A stretch of DNA of 30,993 bases from Anaerolineae bacterium (GCA_023151115.1 JAKLJP010000066.1:1-30993); one strand, 5' to 3'. Shown: positions 1 to 9,362, numbered from the stretch's first letter. The notes: a model not told the origin generated them from the sequence alone. Numbers and translations: made by a program.

Positions 1-3
1 CCT

Positions 4-3000
4 ATGGATAATTTGAATTATTCAGCTTACCATAGGTTGTCTTACCTGGCAATATTTTTTAGAACTGAACGACCCTGCCTGAGCAATAACGTGGTCATGG
101 CCGGCTATGAAGATAAAGAGGGCGCGCTCTGGTTCGGCACCGATCCCGGTGGTTTAAACCGTTTTGACCGGAACACCGGGCGCTTTACCGTTTATACCCA
201 TGACCCTCAAAACCCCGACAGTATCAGCAACGACGCCGTCTGGGCTATTTATGAAGATCACCTGGGCATACTCTGGCTCGGTACCCGCGATGGCCTCAAC
301 CGCTTCGACCGGACCACCGGCAAGTTTAAATCCTACAAACCTGACCCCGCCAACCCTCGCAGCCTGAGCTACAAAGATGTGATCCATATTTATGAAGATA
401 AAGAAGGCACGCTCTGGATTGGCACCCGCGACGGCTTGAATAAATTTGACCGCGAAACCGAACAATTCACCGTATACAAGCATGACCCAGCCAATCCCCA
501 CAGCCTGAGCAACAACCAGACCTGGGCTATCTACCAGGATCGCGCCGGAACTTTATGGATCGGCACACGGGGCGGCGGCCTGAATAAATTTGACCCTAAA
601 ACCGAACAATTTACCGCCTACCAAAGCGACCCCACCAACCCCGCCAGCCTCAGCGGTAACAATATCTGGTCAATTACCGAAGACAGCCAGGGTTATCTCT
701 GGTTGGGCCTGGAAAACGCCGGCCTGAACAAGTTTGACCCCAAAACCGGCCAGGTGACTCGTTACCCGGCCAACCCCGACAACCCGGCCAGCCTGAGCCA
801 CGCTAACGTTTTTGAAGTTTATCAAGACAGAGCCGGGGCTATCTGGGCTGCTACCTGGGGCGGCGGCGTCAATCGGCTGGACCTGGGCCTGCAACGCTTT
901 ACCCTTTACCAGCATATCCCCGGCGACCCCAACAGCCTGAGCGCCAATTTTGTCAACGCGATTTATGAGGATCAAGCGGGCATCCTCTGGATTGGAACCC
1001 AAAACGGTGGGCTAAACCGGTTTGATCGAGCCGCTAACCAGATGACCCATTATCAAAACGACCCCCAGGACTCGACCAGTTTAAGCGCCAACACTGTCAA
1101 CTTTATCCACGAAGACCGGGCCGGTGTTCTTTGGGTGGGAACCATGGGCGGCGGCCTCAACAAATTTGATCGAGCCAGTGAAAAATTTACCTCTTACAAG
1201 AATGACCCTAACAATCCCGCCACCCTGGCCTCGAACAACCTGACCCAAATTTACGAGGATGGCAGCGGCGCACTGTGGATCGGCACTCTGGGCTTTGGCC
1301 TCGATAAATTCGACCCGGCTACCGGCCAGATAACTCATTACCGTCACGACCTCAATAACCCGCACAGCCTGGCCGAAGACACCATCAATGTTCTTTATGG
1401 TGATCACGCCGGCGACCTCTGGATTGGCACCTTTCGCGCCGGTTTGGATAAATTTGATGCCGCCACAGGTAAATTTAACCACTACCAGTTTAACCCTGCT
1501 GACCCCAACAGCCTCAGTAACAATAATGTGCGCTCGATCTATGAAGACCCCAAAGGTGTTTTTTGGGTGGGTACCTCGGGGGGATTGAATAAATTTGACC
1601 CGGCTACGGGTCAGTTCCGTCATTACCACCTGAAAGACGGCCTGCCCAGCGATACCATCTACGGTATTTTGGCCGATGCAAAGGGTAATTTATGGCTCAG
1701 TACCGGCCGGGGTTTAGCCCGCTTCGACCCGCAGACAGAAACATTCCGTAATTATGACGTTTTAGATGGCTTGCAAAGCAACCAGTTTAACCCTTATAGC
1801 TATTATCAGAGCCGCGAGGGCCAAATGTTCTTCGGCGGGCCGGGGGGACTAACCGCTTTTTACCCCGAGCAGATTAAAGATAATCCCTACCTGCCCTCGA
1901 TTGCGCTGACCAACTTTTTGCTCTTTAACCAGGCTGTGCCGGTTGGCGAAGACTCCCCTTTACCCAAACCGATTAATGAGTTGGAGCATCTCACCTTAAC
2001 CTATGACCAATCGGTCTTTTCCTTTGAATTTGCCGCCCTAAATTATCACATCTCTCAGAAAAACCTATACCGCTATAAACTGGAAGGGTTTGACCAGGAT
2101 TGGTCGCCGGCCAGCCCGCAGCGCATGGCGACTTATACCAACCTGGACGCCGGTCATTACACCTTTATGGTCAAAGCCTCTAATAACGATGGTCTCTGGA
2201 ACGAGACCCCTAAAACTATCCGGCTCACTATTTTGCCGCCCTGGTGGGAAACCCCCTGGTTTAGCGCATTGGTCGTCCTGGCTATTGCCGGCAGTGTTCT
2301 GGGCGGTTTTCAATGGCGCATCAGCAGCATTAAGGCCCGCAATCGTGAATTGGAACGGCGGGTGCAGGAGCGCACCCTGGCACTGCGCCTATCCAACGAG
2401 CAGTTGCAGCAAGAAATTAGCCAACGCATCCGGGCGGAGGCCAACTTACTCAAGGCTAAAGAGGTGGCCGAACAAGCAAAAGCCGACGCCGAAACCGCCA
2501 GCCTGGCTAAAAGTATCTTCCTGGCAACCATGAGCCACGAACTCCGCACTCCGCTCAACAGTATTTTTGGCTATGCCCAAATTCTCAAACGCGACCTCAC
2601 CCTGCCCCGCCAGCGCGACGGCCTGAATGTCATCCAGCAGAGCGGCGAACACCTGCTGGGACTGATTAACGATGTCCTCGACATAGCCAAAGTTGAGGCG
2701 GGCAAAATTGAACTCCATCCTACTGATTTTCATCTGCCCTCTTTCGTCCAGACGGTCAGCGAGATCATCCGGGTGCGGGCAGAAAACAAAAGTCTCTATT
2801 TTAAGGTCGAGACCGACCCGGCTTTACCCCAGGCCATCTATGCTGACGAGCAGCGCCTGCGCCAGGTGCTCATCAACCTGCTGGGCAACGCCATAAGATA
2901 CACCCATAAGGGCGAAGTAATATTTCGGGTGTCCGTAGTGGGCCAGGATAACGTTAAACGTTCAAATGTTAAACGTTCAGATATTACCCTCCGCTTCATG

Positions 3001-3897
3001 GTTACTGATACCGGCATCGGCATTGCCCCGGAACACCTGGAGATGATTTTTGAACCCTTCAAACAGGTCAGTGAGATCGGGCGCAAAGGGGAAGGCGCTG
3101 GGCTGGGTCTGGCCATCAGCCGCAACCTGATTAAATTAATGGGCGGTGAATTGAGTGTAACCAGTGAACCGGGCCGGGGCAGCACCTTCTGGTTTGAGTT
3201 AACGGTACCCCTCGCGGCTCATTGGTCAGAAACCATCCCCTTCAATACCGAGAATATCATCGGGGTCAAGGGACAGCCGCCCCGCATATTGGTGGTGGAT
3301 GATAAACCCCAAAACCGGCGGGTTCTGGTTGACATGTTGTCGCCCCTGGGCTTTGAGGTGATGGAAGCTGACAATGGCCTCGACGGCTGGGCGAAGGTGG
3401 AGCAAGGCCCATTTCAAGCGATTATCACCGATTTGATTATGCCGGAATGGGATGGCTTTGCTTTTATTCAAAAAATCCGCCAATCGCCAGAATTTAAGGA
3501 GGTGATTATTATTGCTTCCTCGGCCAGCGTCTATGAAGATGACCGGCGCAAGAGTCTGGAGGCGGGCGCAGATGCCTTTTTAGCCAAACCGGTGCATCTT
3601 GACGCCCTGTTGGAAACTCTGCAACAGCACCTACATTTGGAATGGCGTTATACTGATACGCAGCCCCTCCTCGGCCCAACCGACGCCGGCAAACCGGGTG
3701 AAATAACGTTACCGGCAGAACTGCTGGCCCAACTAACCGAACTCGTCACCATCGGCGATATTCGCGGCCTGCGCCAGCAAGCGATTGCGCTGCAGCAGGA
3801 CGATTGTTTAAGACCCTTTGGCCTGGAGTTGGAACAATTGGCGACAGGTTTTCAAATGGACAAAATTCGGGCCATGTTGAAAGCCTATCAGTCCTGA
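4..3897 (+). CDS. Hybrid sensor histidine kinase with Reg_prop double propeller, Y_Y_Y domain and receiver domain
   Basis: Seen: about 13 propeller blades of roughly 48 residues (each with a YEDxxGxLWIGT...GLNKFD core) fill residues 25-640. A Y_Y_Y-type domain follows (about 655-740), then one membrane helix (about 752-772), a coiled coil, a HisKA domain with phospho-acceptor H845 in MSHELRTPLN, a HATPase with N962, DTGIGI and GLGLAI boxes, and a receiver domain (about 1094-1210) with phospho-acceptor D1143. A C-terminal tail of about 80 residues follows. Known: such proteins sense extracellular ligands, often glycans, through two seven-bladed propellers. Odd: only 13 of 14 blades are present, there is no signal peptide, and residues 1-23 do not resemble a blade, so the N-terminus is probably truncated or misplaced at the window edge. 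A 15-bp tandem duplication lies in the HATPase domain. The domain call is firm; the start is not. Confidence 0.93.
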   Translation: MDNLNYSAYHRLSYLAIFFRTERPCLSNNVVMAGYEDKEGALWFGTDPGGLNRFDRNTGRFTVYTHDPQNPDSISNDAVWAIYEDHLGILWLGTRDGLNRFDRTTGKFKSYKPDPANPRSLSYKDVIHIYEDKEGTLWIGTRDGLNKFDRETEQFTVYKHDPANPHSLSNNQTWAIYQDRAGTLWIGTRGGGLNKFDPKTEQFTAYQSDPTNPASLSGNNIWSITEDSQGYLWLGLENAGLNKFDPKTGQVTRYPANPDNPASLSHANVFEVYQDRAGAIWAATWGGGVNRLDLGLQRFTLYQHIPGDPNSLSANFVNAIYEDQAGILWIGTQNGGLNRFDRAANQMTHYQNDPQDSTSLSANTVNFIHEDRAGVLWVGTMGGGLNKFDRASEKFTSYKNDPNNPATLASNNLTQIYEDGSGALWIGTLGFGLDKFDPATGQITHYRHDLNNPHSLAEDTINVLYGDHAGDLWIGTFRAGLDKFDAATGKFNHYQFNPADPNSLSNNNVRSIYEDPKGVFWVGTSGGLNKFDPATGQFRHYHLKDGLPSDTIYGILADAKGNLWLSTGRGLARFDPQTETFRNYDVLDGLQSNQFNPYSYYQSREGQMFFGGPGGLTAFYPEQIKDNPYLPSIALTNFLLFNQAVPVGEDSPLPKPINELEHLTLTYDQSVFSFEFAALNYHISQKNLYRYKLEGFDQDWSPASPQRMATYTNLDAGHYTFMVKASNNDGLWNETPKTIRLTILPPWWETPWFSALVVLAIAGSVLGGFQWRISSIKARNRELERRVQERTLALRLSNEQLQQEISQRIRAEANLLKAKEVAEQAKADAETASLAKSIFLATMSHELRTPLNSIFGYAQILKRDLTLPRQRDGLNVIQQSGEHLLGLINDVLDIAKVEAGKIELHPTDFHLPSFVQTVSEIIRVRAENKSLYFKVETDPALPQAIYADEQRLRQVLINLLGNAIRYTHKGEVIFRVSVVGQDNVKRSNVKRSDITLRFMVTDTGIGIAPEHLEMIFEPFKQVSEIGRKGEGAGLGLAISRNLIKLMGGELSVTSEPGRGSTFWFELTVPLAAHWSETIPFNTENIIGVKGQPPRILVVDDKPQNRRVLVDMLSPLGFEVMEADNGLDGWAKVEQGPFQAIITDLIMPEWDGFAFIQKIRQSPEFKEVIIIASSASVYEDDRRKSLEAGADAFLAKPVHLDALLETLQQHLHLEWRYTDTQPLLGPTDAGKPGEITLPAELLAQLTELVTIGDIRGLRQQAIALQQDDCLRPFGLELEQLATGFQMDKIRAMLKAYQS
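2950..2979 (+). repeat. 15-bp tandem duplication inside the HATPase coding region
   Basis: Two consecutive 15-bp units differing at one base encode NVKRS twice (residues 983-992). They sit in the loop before the strand leading to DTGIGI. Two units of 15 bp keep the frame. The internal gttaaac/gttcaaa pattern resembles the approximately 7-bp units of the intergenic hairpins in this window. Confidence 0.75.
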
Positions 3898-3934
3898 TTG
3901 AACCCAACGCCTTTTATTTCAGCCCCCAAGTTTC

Positions 3935-3963
3935 TTGCCTTTCCTTTGAGCCTGGGGTAAAAT
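3935..3963 (+). promoter_or_regulatory. Candidate sigma70-type promoter for the glycosyltransferase
   Basis: TTGCCT (3935-3940) and TAAAAT (3958-3963) are separated by exactly 17 bp, about 26 nt before the proposed TTG start of the next gene. The fit is by consensus only. Confidence 0.4.
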
Positions 3964-3989
3964 CGGGGTGAGAAGAGGCTCGTGATATT

Positions 3990-5255
3990 TTGCGCGAACA
4001 AACGCCCCGGCCCAAAAGTTTGAATATCCTCATGCTCGCTCCGACCATGTTCTTTGCTGATTATGGCGCGCATGTGCGGATTCTGGAAGAAACGCTCATC
4101 CTGCAGAGCCTGGGACATCGCGTGACCATTTTGGCTTACCCCAATGGCCGCGACATCGAAGGCATCTCGGTGCGCCGCTGTTGGGGTGTGCCTTTTAATT
4201 ACCGGGTCATCGTCGGTTCCTCGCGGCACAAAATTTATCTCGACGGGCTGCTGGCGATGATGTCAATCTTGCACGTTCTACAGCACAAGCCCGATATTAT
4301 CCACGCGCATCTGCACGAAGGCGGGCTGATTGGCTGGGTGTTGAGCAAGCTGACCGGCGCGCCGCTGGTGTTCGACTTTCAAGGCAGTTTGACCGCCGAG
4401 ATGATAGATCACAACTTTCTGGCGGCCAACAGTCCCTTTCATAAATTTTTGTCATGGCTGGAGCGGCGCATTGACCACGCCGCCGATGTCATTTTGACCA
4501 GCACCGGCCACGCCGCCACCCTGTTGGCCGGTCATTTTGGTCTGCCGGAAGCCAAGATTACCCCCACCCCCGACTGCGTCAATGCCGATACCTTTTGTCC
4601 CAGCCTCTTTTCAGCCGCAGAGAAACAACAGCTCAAAGCGGAATTGGGCCTGCCCCTGGATAAAAAAGTGATTGTTTACCTGGGCGTTCTGACGCCTTAT
4701 CAGGGCATTGATAAACTCCTGGAAGCCTTGACCCTCCTCCGCCAGACCCGCGATGATTATCATTTATTGCTAATGGGCTATCCGGGGGTGGTACGCTACC
4801 AGGCCAAAGCTCAAGAATTAGGGCTGACCGGACAAGTTACCTTTACTAACAAAATCCTCTACCATGATGCCCCACGCTACCTGGCGCTGGGGGATATTGC
4901 CACTGCGCCCAAACTATCGGCCACCGAAGGCAGCGGCAAAATTCTAAATTATATGGCCATGGCTTTGCCAACCGTCACCTTCAACGTGCCGGTCAGCCGC
5001 GAGTTTTTGGGTGATGGCGGTATCTATGCCGCCGATACCAGCAGCGAAGCCCTAGCCTCAGCGCTCAACCGGGCGCTCGATTTATCTGCCGCCGAACGCG
5101 AACGCCTGGGGGCCTATCTGCGCCAGCGAGTCATCCGTCACTTTTCGTGGCAGCGCGCCGGGGAGCAGATCGAAGCGGTTTATCGCGCCCTGTTAGCCGG
5201 CGAACCACTACCCGTCACCCCGATGAAACCCGCCCCGTTTTCAAAAAATCCCTGA
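3990..5255 (+). CDS. Glycosyltransferase family 4 protein (GT-B fold)
   Basis: A 421-residue cytoplasmic glycosyltransferase of the GT4 type. Seen: an N-terminal Rossmann half beginning NILMLAPTMFFADYGAHVRI, where GT4 enzymes open with an acceptor-binding segment; a VIVYLGVLTPYQGIDKLLEA segment opening the C-terminal half (from about residue 225); and a sugar-nucleotide-binding ATEGSGKILNYMAMALPT motif with E313. It probably transfers a sugar from an NDP donor to a glycan or lipid acceptor; the substrate cannot be told. The TTG start at 3990 follows a GAGG stretch. An in-frame ATG at 4032 is the main alternative but would cut into the first strand. It stands alone between the kinase and a secreted protein, with its own candidate promoter, and there is no polysaccharide cluster nearby. 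Confidence 0.85.
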   Translation: MREQTPRPKSLNILMLAPTMFFADYGAHVRILEETLILQSLGHRVTILAYPNGRDIEGISVRRCWGVPFNYRVIVGSSRHKIYLDGLLAMMSILHVLQHKPDIIHAHLHEGGLIGWVLSKLTGAPLVFDFQGSLTAEMIDHNFLAANSPFHKFLSWLERRIDHAADVILTSTGHAATLLAGHFGLPEAKITPTPDCVNADTFCPSLFSAAEKQQLKAELGLPLDKKVIVYLGVLTPYQGIDKLLEALTLLRQTRDDYHLLLMGYPGVVRYQAKAQELGLTGQVTFTNKILYHDAPRYLALGDIATAPKLSATEGSGKILNYMAMALPTVTFNVPVSREFLGDGGIYAADTSSEALASALNRALDLSAAERERLGAYLRQRVIRHFSWQRAGEQIEAVYRALLAGEPLPVTPMKPAPFSKNP

Positions 5256-5274
5256 CCATCTCCTCGCTCAATTC

Positions 5275-5368
5275 GTAACTATTCAGCTATGTCATCCTTC
5301 GACTTCGCTACGGTCTCAAAGATTTCTCGGCCTATGGCCTCGAAATGACATGAGGCGTGAGTAGTTAC
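5275..5368. repeat. GTCATTTCGA-family palindromic repeat, copy A
   Basis: The element starts with GTAACTATTCAGC and ends with the near-complement GAGTAGTTAC. Inside are GTCAT and a right arm TCGAAATGACATGA, plus AGATTTCTCG. It shares ends and core with copies at 12055-12178 and 27483-27535. It lies in the 322-bp gap between the glycosyltransferase and the next gene. The rest of that gap holds a promoter and no gene that I can see. Confidence 0.75.
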
Positions 5369-5494
5369 AATTTATCAAGCTTAAAATCTTGCTTGTCCGC
5401 TTACAGGGGCGCATCTTTCATCCCTGATGCAAGACACAGATAGTAGAAATTTGGGCCGATAAGCTCCAATCTCCAAAATGGCCTTTGAGTCCCG

Positions 5495-5523
5495 TTGAGT
5501 TGTTATACCTTTCGTGATAGAAT
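5495..5523 (+). promoter_or_regulatory. Candidate sigma70-type promoter for the secreted protein gene
   Basis: TTGAGT (5495-5500) and TAGAAT (5518-5523) are 17 bp apart, 55 nt before the GTG start at 5578. Both hexamers are close to consensus. Confidence 0.5.
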
Positions 5524-5577
5524 CAAGAGGAAGACTCAAACAGGTTTCAAACTTCTGTGTGGTAGACTACAAATAGG

Positions 5578-6816
5578 GTGAAAGTGAGAGTATATCGGCT
5601 TTTTTGTGGAAAACAGTTATGCTCCTTAATTTTAGCCATTCTAGGATTTGGCTTAATTTTGCATCATCCTGCTCTGGCCGCCGACCCAGCCGTAAATGTT
5701 GTTGCACCTTCCAACGAATTTGGTGATGTTGGGGCAGCATTGGGTAATGTTTGGGACATGAACAGTGTGAATGACGTAACCTGGAAGCAGCCTGACGCCA
5801 GTAACAGAACAGTTCAATATACGCTCAAATCGGCGGCTGATCCCACCGTTCCACCCGGAGGCTCCGGCTTTGTCTTAAAAGGTGTAACCCCTAAAGGAAG
5901 CGACCTGGTTTCGGCTTTTTATACCAATTCACAGGTTTCTATTCCCAGCCAGATTTATCGTTATCTCATTTACCGGCTGTATATTGCTCCTCATCAACCG
6001 GGTGAGTCTGGTATTGAGCGCACCAACGCCCGTATTCTTTTTTCTTCAGAATGGGGCGCCAACTGGCAGATTGAGGCCTTTCCCTTTCGCCGCTATTCAG
6101 TCCCCCAACGGCTGGGCTGCCCACCCACTACCGCTTATGGAGATTGGTGTACTTTTTTTATTGATCTGGCACAGCCTAATCTTACGGGTCCAGGGTCGCC
6201 CCATGCGTGGAATTGGGCACAGCCTGGGGCTAAAGTGGAGGCATTTGGCTTATGGCCGCACGAAAACTGGTGCAACAGCCAATGCAACCCATCAGGCGAC
6301 TCGCCCGACTATTTTTATCTGGATTACGTCTTTTTAACCGGCGAAATTATTGCCCGGCAGCCTGATTACCAATATACCATCAAATGGAATGTAGCGGACT
6401 CCGATGGCGGCCAACTAAACTCGACCCTGTATTATCAGCAACAAGATGAGATTTTATCCCCAGCTCTAGCACCCTCTTGTAACGCTGGCAATTTGAGCAC
6501 CGCCTGGATACCTATCCCGGGCGGCGCCACCAGTACAACCGTGAGTGGATTACCCCCTTCACCTCATCAGATATTTCTACCCCTTGTCATAAATAACAAA
6601 GAAGCTAATTCTTTTGGTTCGGGCGTGGTTGGCCCGTTTAATCAATCCTTTGTGTGGCACTTATCTGATAACAATCAATATCCTATAAGTAAAGCTTATT
6701 ATGTCTGCGTGGTGGTCGAGGACAGTCATGGCAATGAAACCTATCAGGTCAGTTCAGCTCCCATTTTTAAAGTGCCCGCTCCGGCAGACCTGGTCATAAA
6801 CGGCCTGCCGAATTGA
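5578..6816 (+). CDS. Secreted protein of unknown function with LPLV motif
   Basis: I do not recognise a family. Seen: 412 residues with a Sec signal peptide (basic start, hydrophobic core LILAILGFGLIL, likely cleavage after HPALA near residue 35). The body is rich in Trp, Tyr, Pro and Asn with several Cys, and has a beta-rich look. The first half (about 40-255) resembles a jelly-roll carbohydrate-binding shape and ends in FYLDYVFLTGE. The second half looks like an Ig/FN3-like module containing the hydrophobic stretch IFLPLVINN. The GTG start at 5578 follows a short AGGG; other starts are possible. The subtilisin gene follows after 57 nt on the same strand, so the two may be cotranscribed and exported together. 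A carbohydrate-binding role is a guess from composition only. Confidence 0.75.
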   Translation: MKVRVYRLFCGKQLCSLILAILGFGLILHHPALAADPAVNVVAPSNEFGDVGAALGNVWDMNSVNDVTWKQPDASNRTVQYTLKSAADPTVPPGGSGFVLKGVTPKGSDLVSAFYTNSQVSIPSQIYRYLIYRLYIAPHQPGESGIERTNARILFSSEWGANWQIEAFPFRRYSVPQRLGCPPTTAYGDWCTFFIDLAQPNLTGPGSPHAWNWAQPGAKVEAFGLWPHENWCNSQCNPSGDSPDYFYLDYVFLTGEIIARQPDYQYTIKWNVADSDGGQLNSTLYYQQQDEILSPALAPSCNAGNLSTAWIPIPGGATSTTVSGLPPSPHQIFLPLVINNKEANSFGSGVVGPFNQSFVWHLSDNNQYPISKAYYVCVVVEDSHGNETYQVSSAPIFKVPAPADLVINGLPN

Positions 6817-6873
6817 CCTGCTCCATTAATTTCTCAATCTCAATGGGATGAATTTCAAGATAAGTATTTGGCT

Positions 6874-8484
6874 ATGAAGATCAACCGGTTCTCTCCTAAA
6901 ATCCTTCTTATTACCGTGTTCTCATTATTATTAGTTGTCGCCTGGGGGGCAGCATCAGGGTCGGCGCAAGGGCCGGTAGTGCAAGGTCCGCCGCCGGTGG
7001 TCACACCCGAGATTGTGCCAGGCGAAATCATCGTCAAGTTTCAAGCGGACGTCGGGCGGTTGGGCGCGCAAAACTCTTTACGGGCCGAGGGACTGCGCCC
7101 GTTGGAAATTTCGCCCGAAACCGGCCTCATGCGCGTCGAGGTCAAACCCGGCCAGGAAAGCCAGGTTATTGCTGAACTGCTGGCGCGGGGCGATGTAGCT
7201 TACGCCACTTACAACTACAAAATTTACGCCCTGGGCGACCCTAATGATCCTTACTATAACCCCCCTTATAATCTTCAATGGGCGCTCAAAAACGCTCAAG
7301 ATCATGATATTGATGCGCCCGAAGCATGGGATATTCACACCGGCGGCAGCGGCGTTACGATTGCCGTGATTGATACCGGCGTTGATCTGGATCATCCCGA
7401 CCTGCAAGCCAAGATAGTAGCCGGCTGGGACTATGTTAACAACGATAGTTTGGCCGACGATGACCATGGTCACGGCACGCATGTGGCCGGGATTGCGGCG
7501 GCCAGCGGTAATAACGGCATCGGTATTGCCGGGGTGAGTTGGGGGGCTAGAGTGATGCCCCTTAAGGTTCTCGATTCTGCCGGTAATGGCGACATTTATA
7601 ATTTAGCCCTGGCTATCAGGTATGCCGCCGATTACGGAGCTAAAATTATCAATATGAGCTTGGGGGCAAGCTGTGGCCTCGATTGGTCGTCTGTTGAAGA
7701 TGAAATCAACTATGCTCGGGGCAAAGGGGTATTGTTGGTGGCTGCTGCCGGGAATAGTGGCTCAACCCCGGTGTTGTGCCCGGGCGGCCTCAATGGGGTT
7801 GTGGCAGTGGGCGCAACCGACTCTGGCGACTCGCGGGCCTACTATTCAAACTATGGCGCGGCCCTGGATGTGGCGGCTCCTGGCAGCGGGATTTACAGTA
7901 CCTATTATGGGGGGGGATACACCACTATGAGCGGGACTTCAATGGCCTCGCCGCACGTGGCCGGGTTAGCCGCCCTACTCCGGTCTTATGCGCCGGGCAT
8001 GACCTCCAGCGAAGTAGAGGCGCTGATCAAGCAAACCGCCGACGATCTGGGGTCAGCCGGATGGGACCAATATTATGGCTATGGCCGTATCAACGCTCGG
8101 CGCGCCCTGGAGCGAATTGCCTTGCAGATCTCGCCGGCCCAACCGGTCTTGTTTATTGACGATGATCCCGGCGTTGCCTCCAGCCAAGTGCGTGTTATTA
8201 CCCCAAATTCGGAACCTATTAACTGGAGCGCCAGCATCTCCCCCACCGTCTCGTGGCTCACGTTAAGTCCGCCCACCTCCGGCTCGGTCTCCTCAACCTC
8301 GACCAATCAATTTATCACCTTTAATGCTACCAAACCACAGGGCGGCTACGATCTATATCCGGCTACCCTGGTCTTAACCGGGACCACCGGTTCGGGTGTA
8401 ACCGTTGGCCCAATCATAACTCAAGTTCAACTGCACTACGTGCCCGAAGTTAAGACCCTCTATTTTCCGGTTTTCTTCAAGTAG
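6874..8484 (+). CDS. Secreted S8 family serine peptidase (subtilisin-like)
   Basis: An exported subtilase of 536 residues. Seen: signal peptide (about 1-30); an I9-like propeptide (about 45-115, PGEIIVKFQ to VAYATYNYKIYA); and a catalytic domain with Asp167 (AVIDTGVDLDHP), His200 (HGTHVAGIAA), an oxyanion Asn in AAAGNSG, and Ser356 (GTSMASPHVAGLAA). A C-terminal BACON-like beta domain (about 430-525, WSASISPTVSWLTLSP) follows. The protein ends with the hydrophobic tail TLYFPVFFK. The full triad predicts an active enzyme that degrades extracellular protein or matures surface proteins. I chose ATG 6874; an in-frame TTG six bases upstream is possible, and neither has a strong ribosome binding site. 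A strong terminator follows. The terminal YFPVFFK echoes the FLPLVINN of the upstream gene. Confidence 0.94.
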   Translation: MKINRFSPKILLITVFSLLLVVAWGAASGSAQGPVVQGPPPVVTPEIVPGEIIVKFQADVGRLGAQNSLRAEGLRPLEISPETGLMRVEVKPGQESQVIAELLARGDVAYATYNYKIYALGDPNDPYYNPPYNLQWALKNAQDHDIDAPEAWDIHTGGSGVTIAVIDTGVDLDHPDLQAKIVAGWDYVNNDSLADDDHGHGTHVAGIAAASGNNGIGIAGVSWGARVMPLKVLDSAGNGDIYNLALAIRYAADYGAKIINMSLGASCGLDWSSVEDEINYARGKGVLLVAAAGNSGSTPVLCPGGLNGVVAVGATDSGDSRAYYSNYGAALDVAAPGSGIYSTYYGGGYTTMSGTSMASPHVAGLAALLRSYAPGMTSSEVEALIKQTADDLGSAGWDQYYGYGRINARRALERIALQISPAQPVLFIDDDPGVASSQVRVITPNSEPINWSASISPTVSWLTLSPPTSGSVSSTSTNQFITFNATKPQGGYDLYPATLVLTGTTGSGVTVGPIITQVQLHYVPEVKTLYFPVFFK

Positions 8485-8509
8485 ATCTCGAACAAACCTA
8501 AATTTTAGA

Positions 8510-8558
8510 AGACAGACCTCATAGGTTTTGAAAATTTATGAGGTCTGTCTCTTTTTTT
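8510..8558 (+). terminator. Rho-independent terminator after the subtilisin gene
   Basis: A perfect 14-bp stem (8510-8523 with 8537-8550, arms AGACAGACCTCATA and complement) with a 13-nt loop is followed by a C and seven Ts. It closes the + strand unit ending at 8484. Confidence 0.9.
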
Positions 8559-8602
8559 GAGAAAACCCCGACCATGTTACAATCGAGAAGAGGTCTGGCA
8601 AG

Positions 8603-9292
8603 ATGATTTGGGATATCGTCAAAAATGCGGCGGCGGATGTTTGGGATGAGATGCTCTACCTGATGGTTTTTAACATTATTTGGGTCGTCAGCACCATCCC
8701 CGGTCTGTGGTTGATCGTTCAAGGCACAGCGTTGGCTTTTTTGCCGTTCATCCTTTTGGGAGCAATCCTGTTGTTACCTTGCGCTTTTGTACTCTTTGGC
8801 CTCATCTTTACCGTGTATGATATTGGTGAAGCCAAAGGGATTGGGCTGGGTACGTTTTGGAAGCACCTTCGGCAGACATGGCGGCAGGCCTACGTATGGG
8901 GGTTGATTAACCTGGTCGTGGGCGTTATTGTCTGGGTCAACTGGTTTTTTTATGCCCAGGTAGAAGCTGAGTGGGCCGGTTTCGCTCAGATAGTTGTGCT
9001 GGCGATTAGCTTGCTTTGGCTGATCCTGCAATTGTTGGCTCTGGCTTTTTATCCTCGCCTGGAACGGCCAGGGTTCAAGTTAGCCTTACGCAACGCCGGG
9101 GTCGTCCTGGGCCGGTATCCGCTGGCCGGCTTTTTCATGCTGATCCTGGTTTTGATGATTTCAGGGGTAGCTTTCTTTTTCCCGATCATCTATTTCCTGG
9201 GCGCTTTTTCGATAATGGCGATTATTGCCAATCGCGTGGTTGCCGCGATTCTGATCAAAGAGAAACGGCGCGAGGAAGAGCGGGAGGCGTGA
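8603..9292 (+). CDS. DUF624 (YesL)-like integral membrane protein
   Basis: A 229-residue membrane protein. Seen: five to six hydrophobic helices (about 20-42, 45-75, 100-122, 128-150, 168-190, 195-218), with the loop DIGEAKGIGLGTFWKHLRQTWRQAY between helices 2 and 3, and a charged C-terminus (KEKRREEEREA) likely in the cytoplasm. Known: the DUF624/YesL family often sits beside carbohydrate transport or utilisation genes and has no settled biochemical role. Here it stands alone after a terminator, with a GAGAAGAGG ribosome binding site about 10 nt before the ATG. The family assignment rests on topology and the loop pattern, so it is moderate; that it is a real membrane protein is firm. Confidence 0.75.
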   Translation: MIWDIVKNAAADVWDEMLYLMVFNIIWVVSTIPGLWLIVQGTALAFLPFILLGAILLLPCAFVLFGLIFTVYDIGEAKGIGLGTFWKHLRQTWRQAYVWGLINLVVGVIVWVNWFFYAQVEAEWAGFAQIVVLAISLLWLILQLLALAFYPRLERPGFKLALRNAGVVLGRYPLAGFFMLILVLMISGVAFFFPIIYFLGAFSIMAIIANRVVAAILIKEKRREEEREA

Positions 9293-9362
9293 GGTATACT
9301 CTAGATATCCAGAATTTTCTTCTCACCATCAGGGTCGCAAGCCTTCTCCTTCGAAAATAGAC

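Noticed and set aside
1081..1629. 182-codon open frame on the - strand within the kinase gene
   Set aside because: It mirrors the repeated propeller blades and itself shows the repeat period; the + frame carries all recognised domains.
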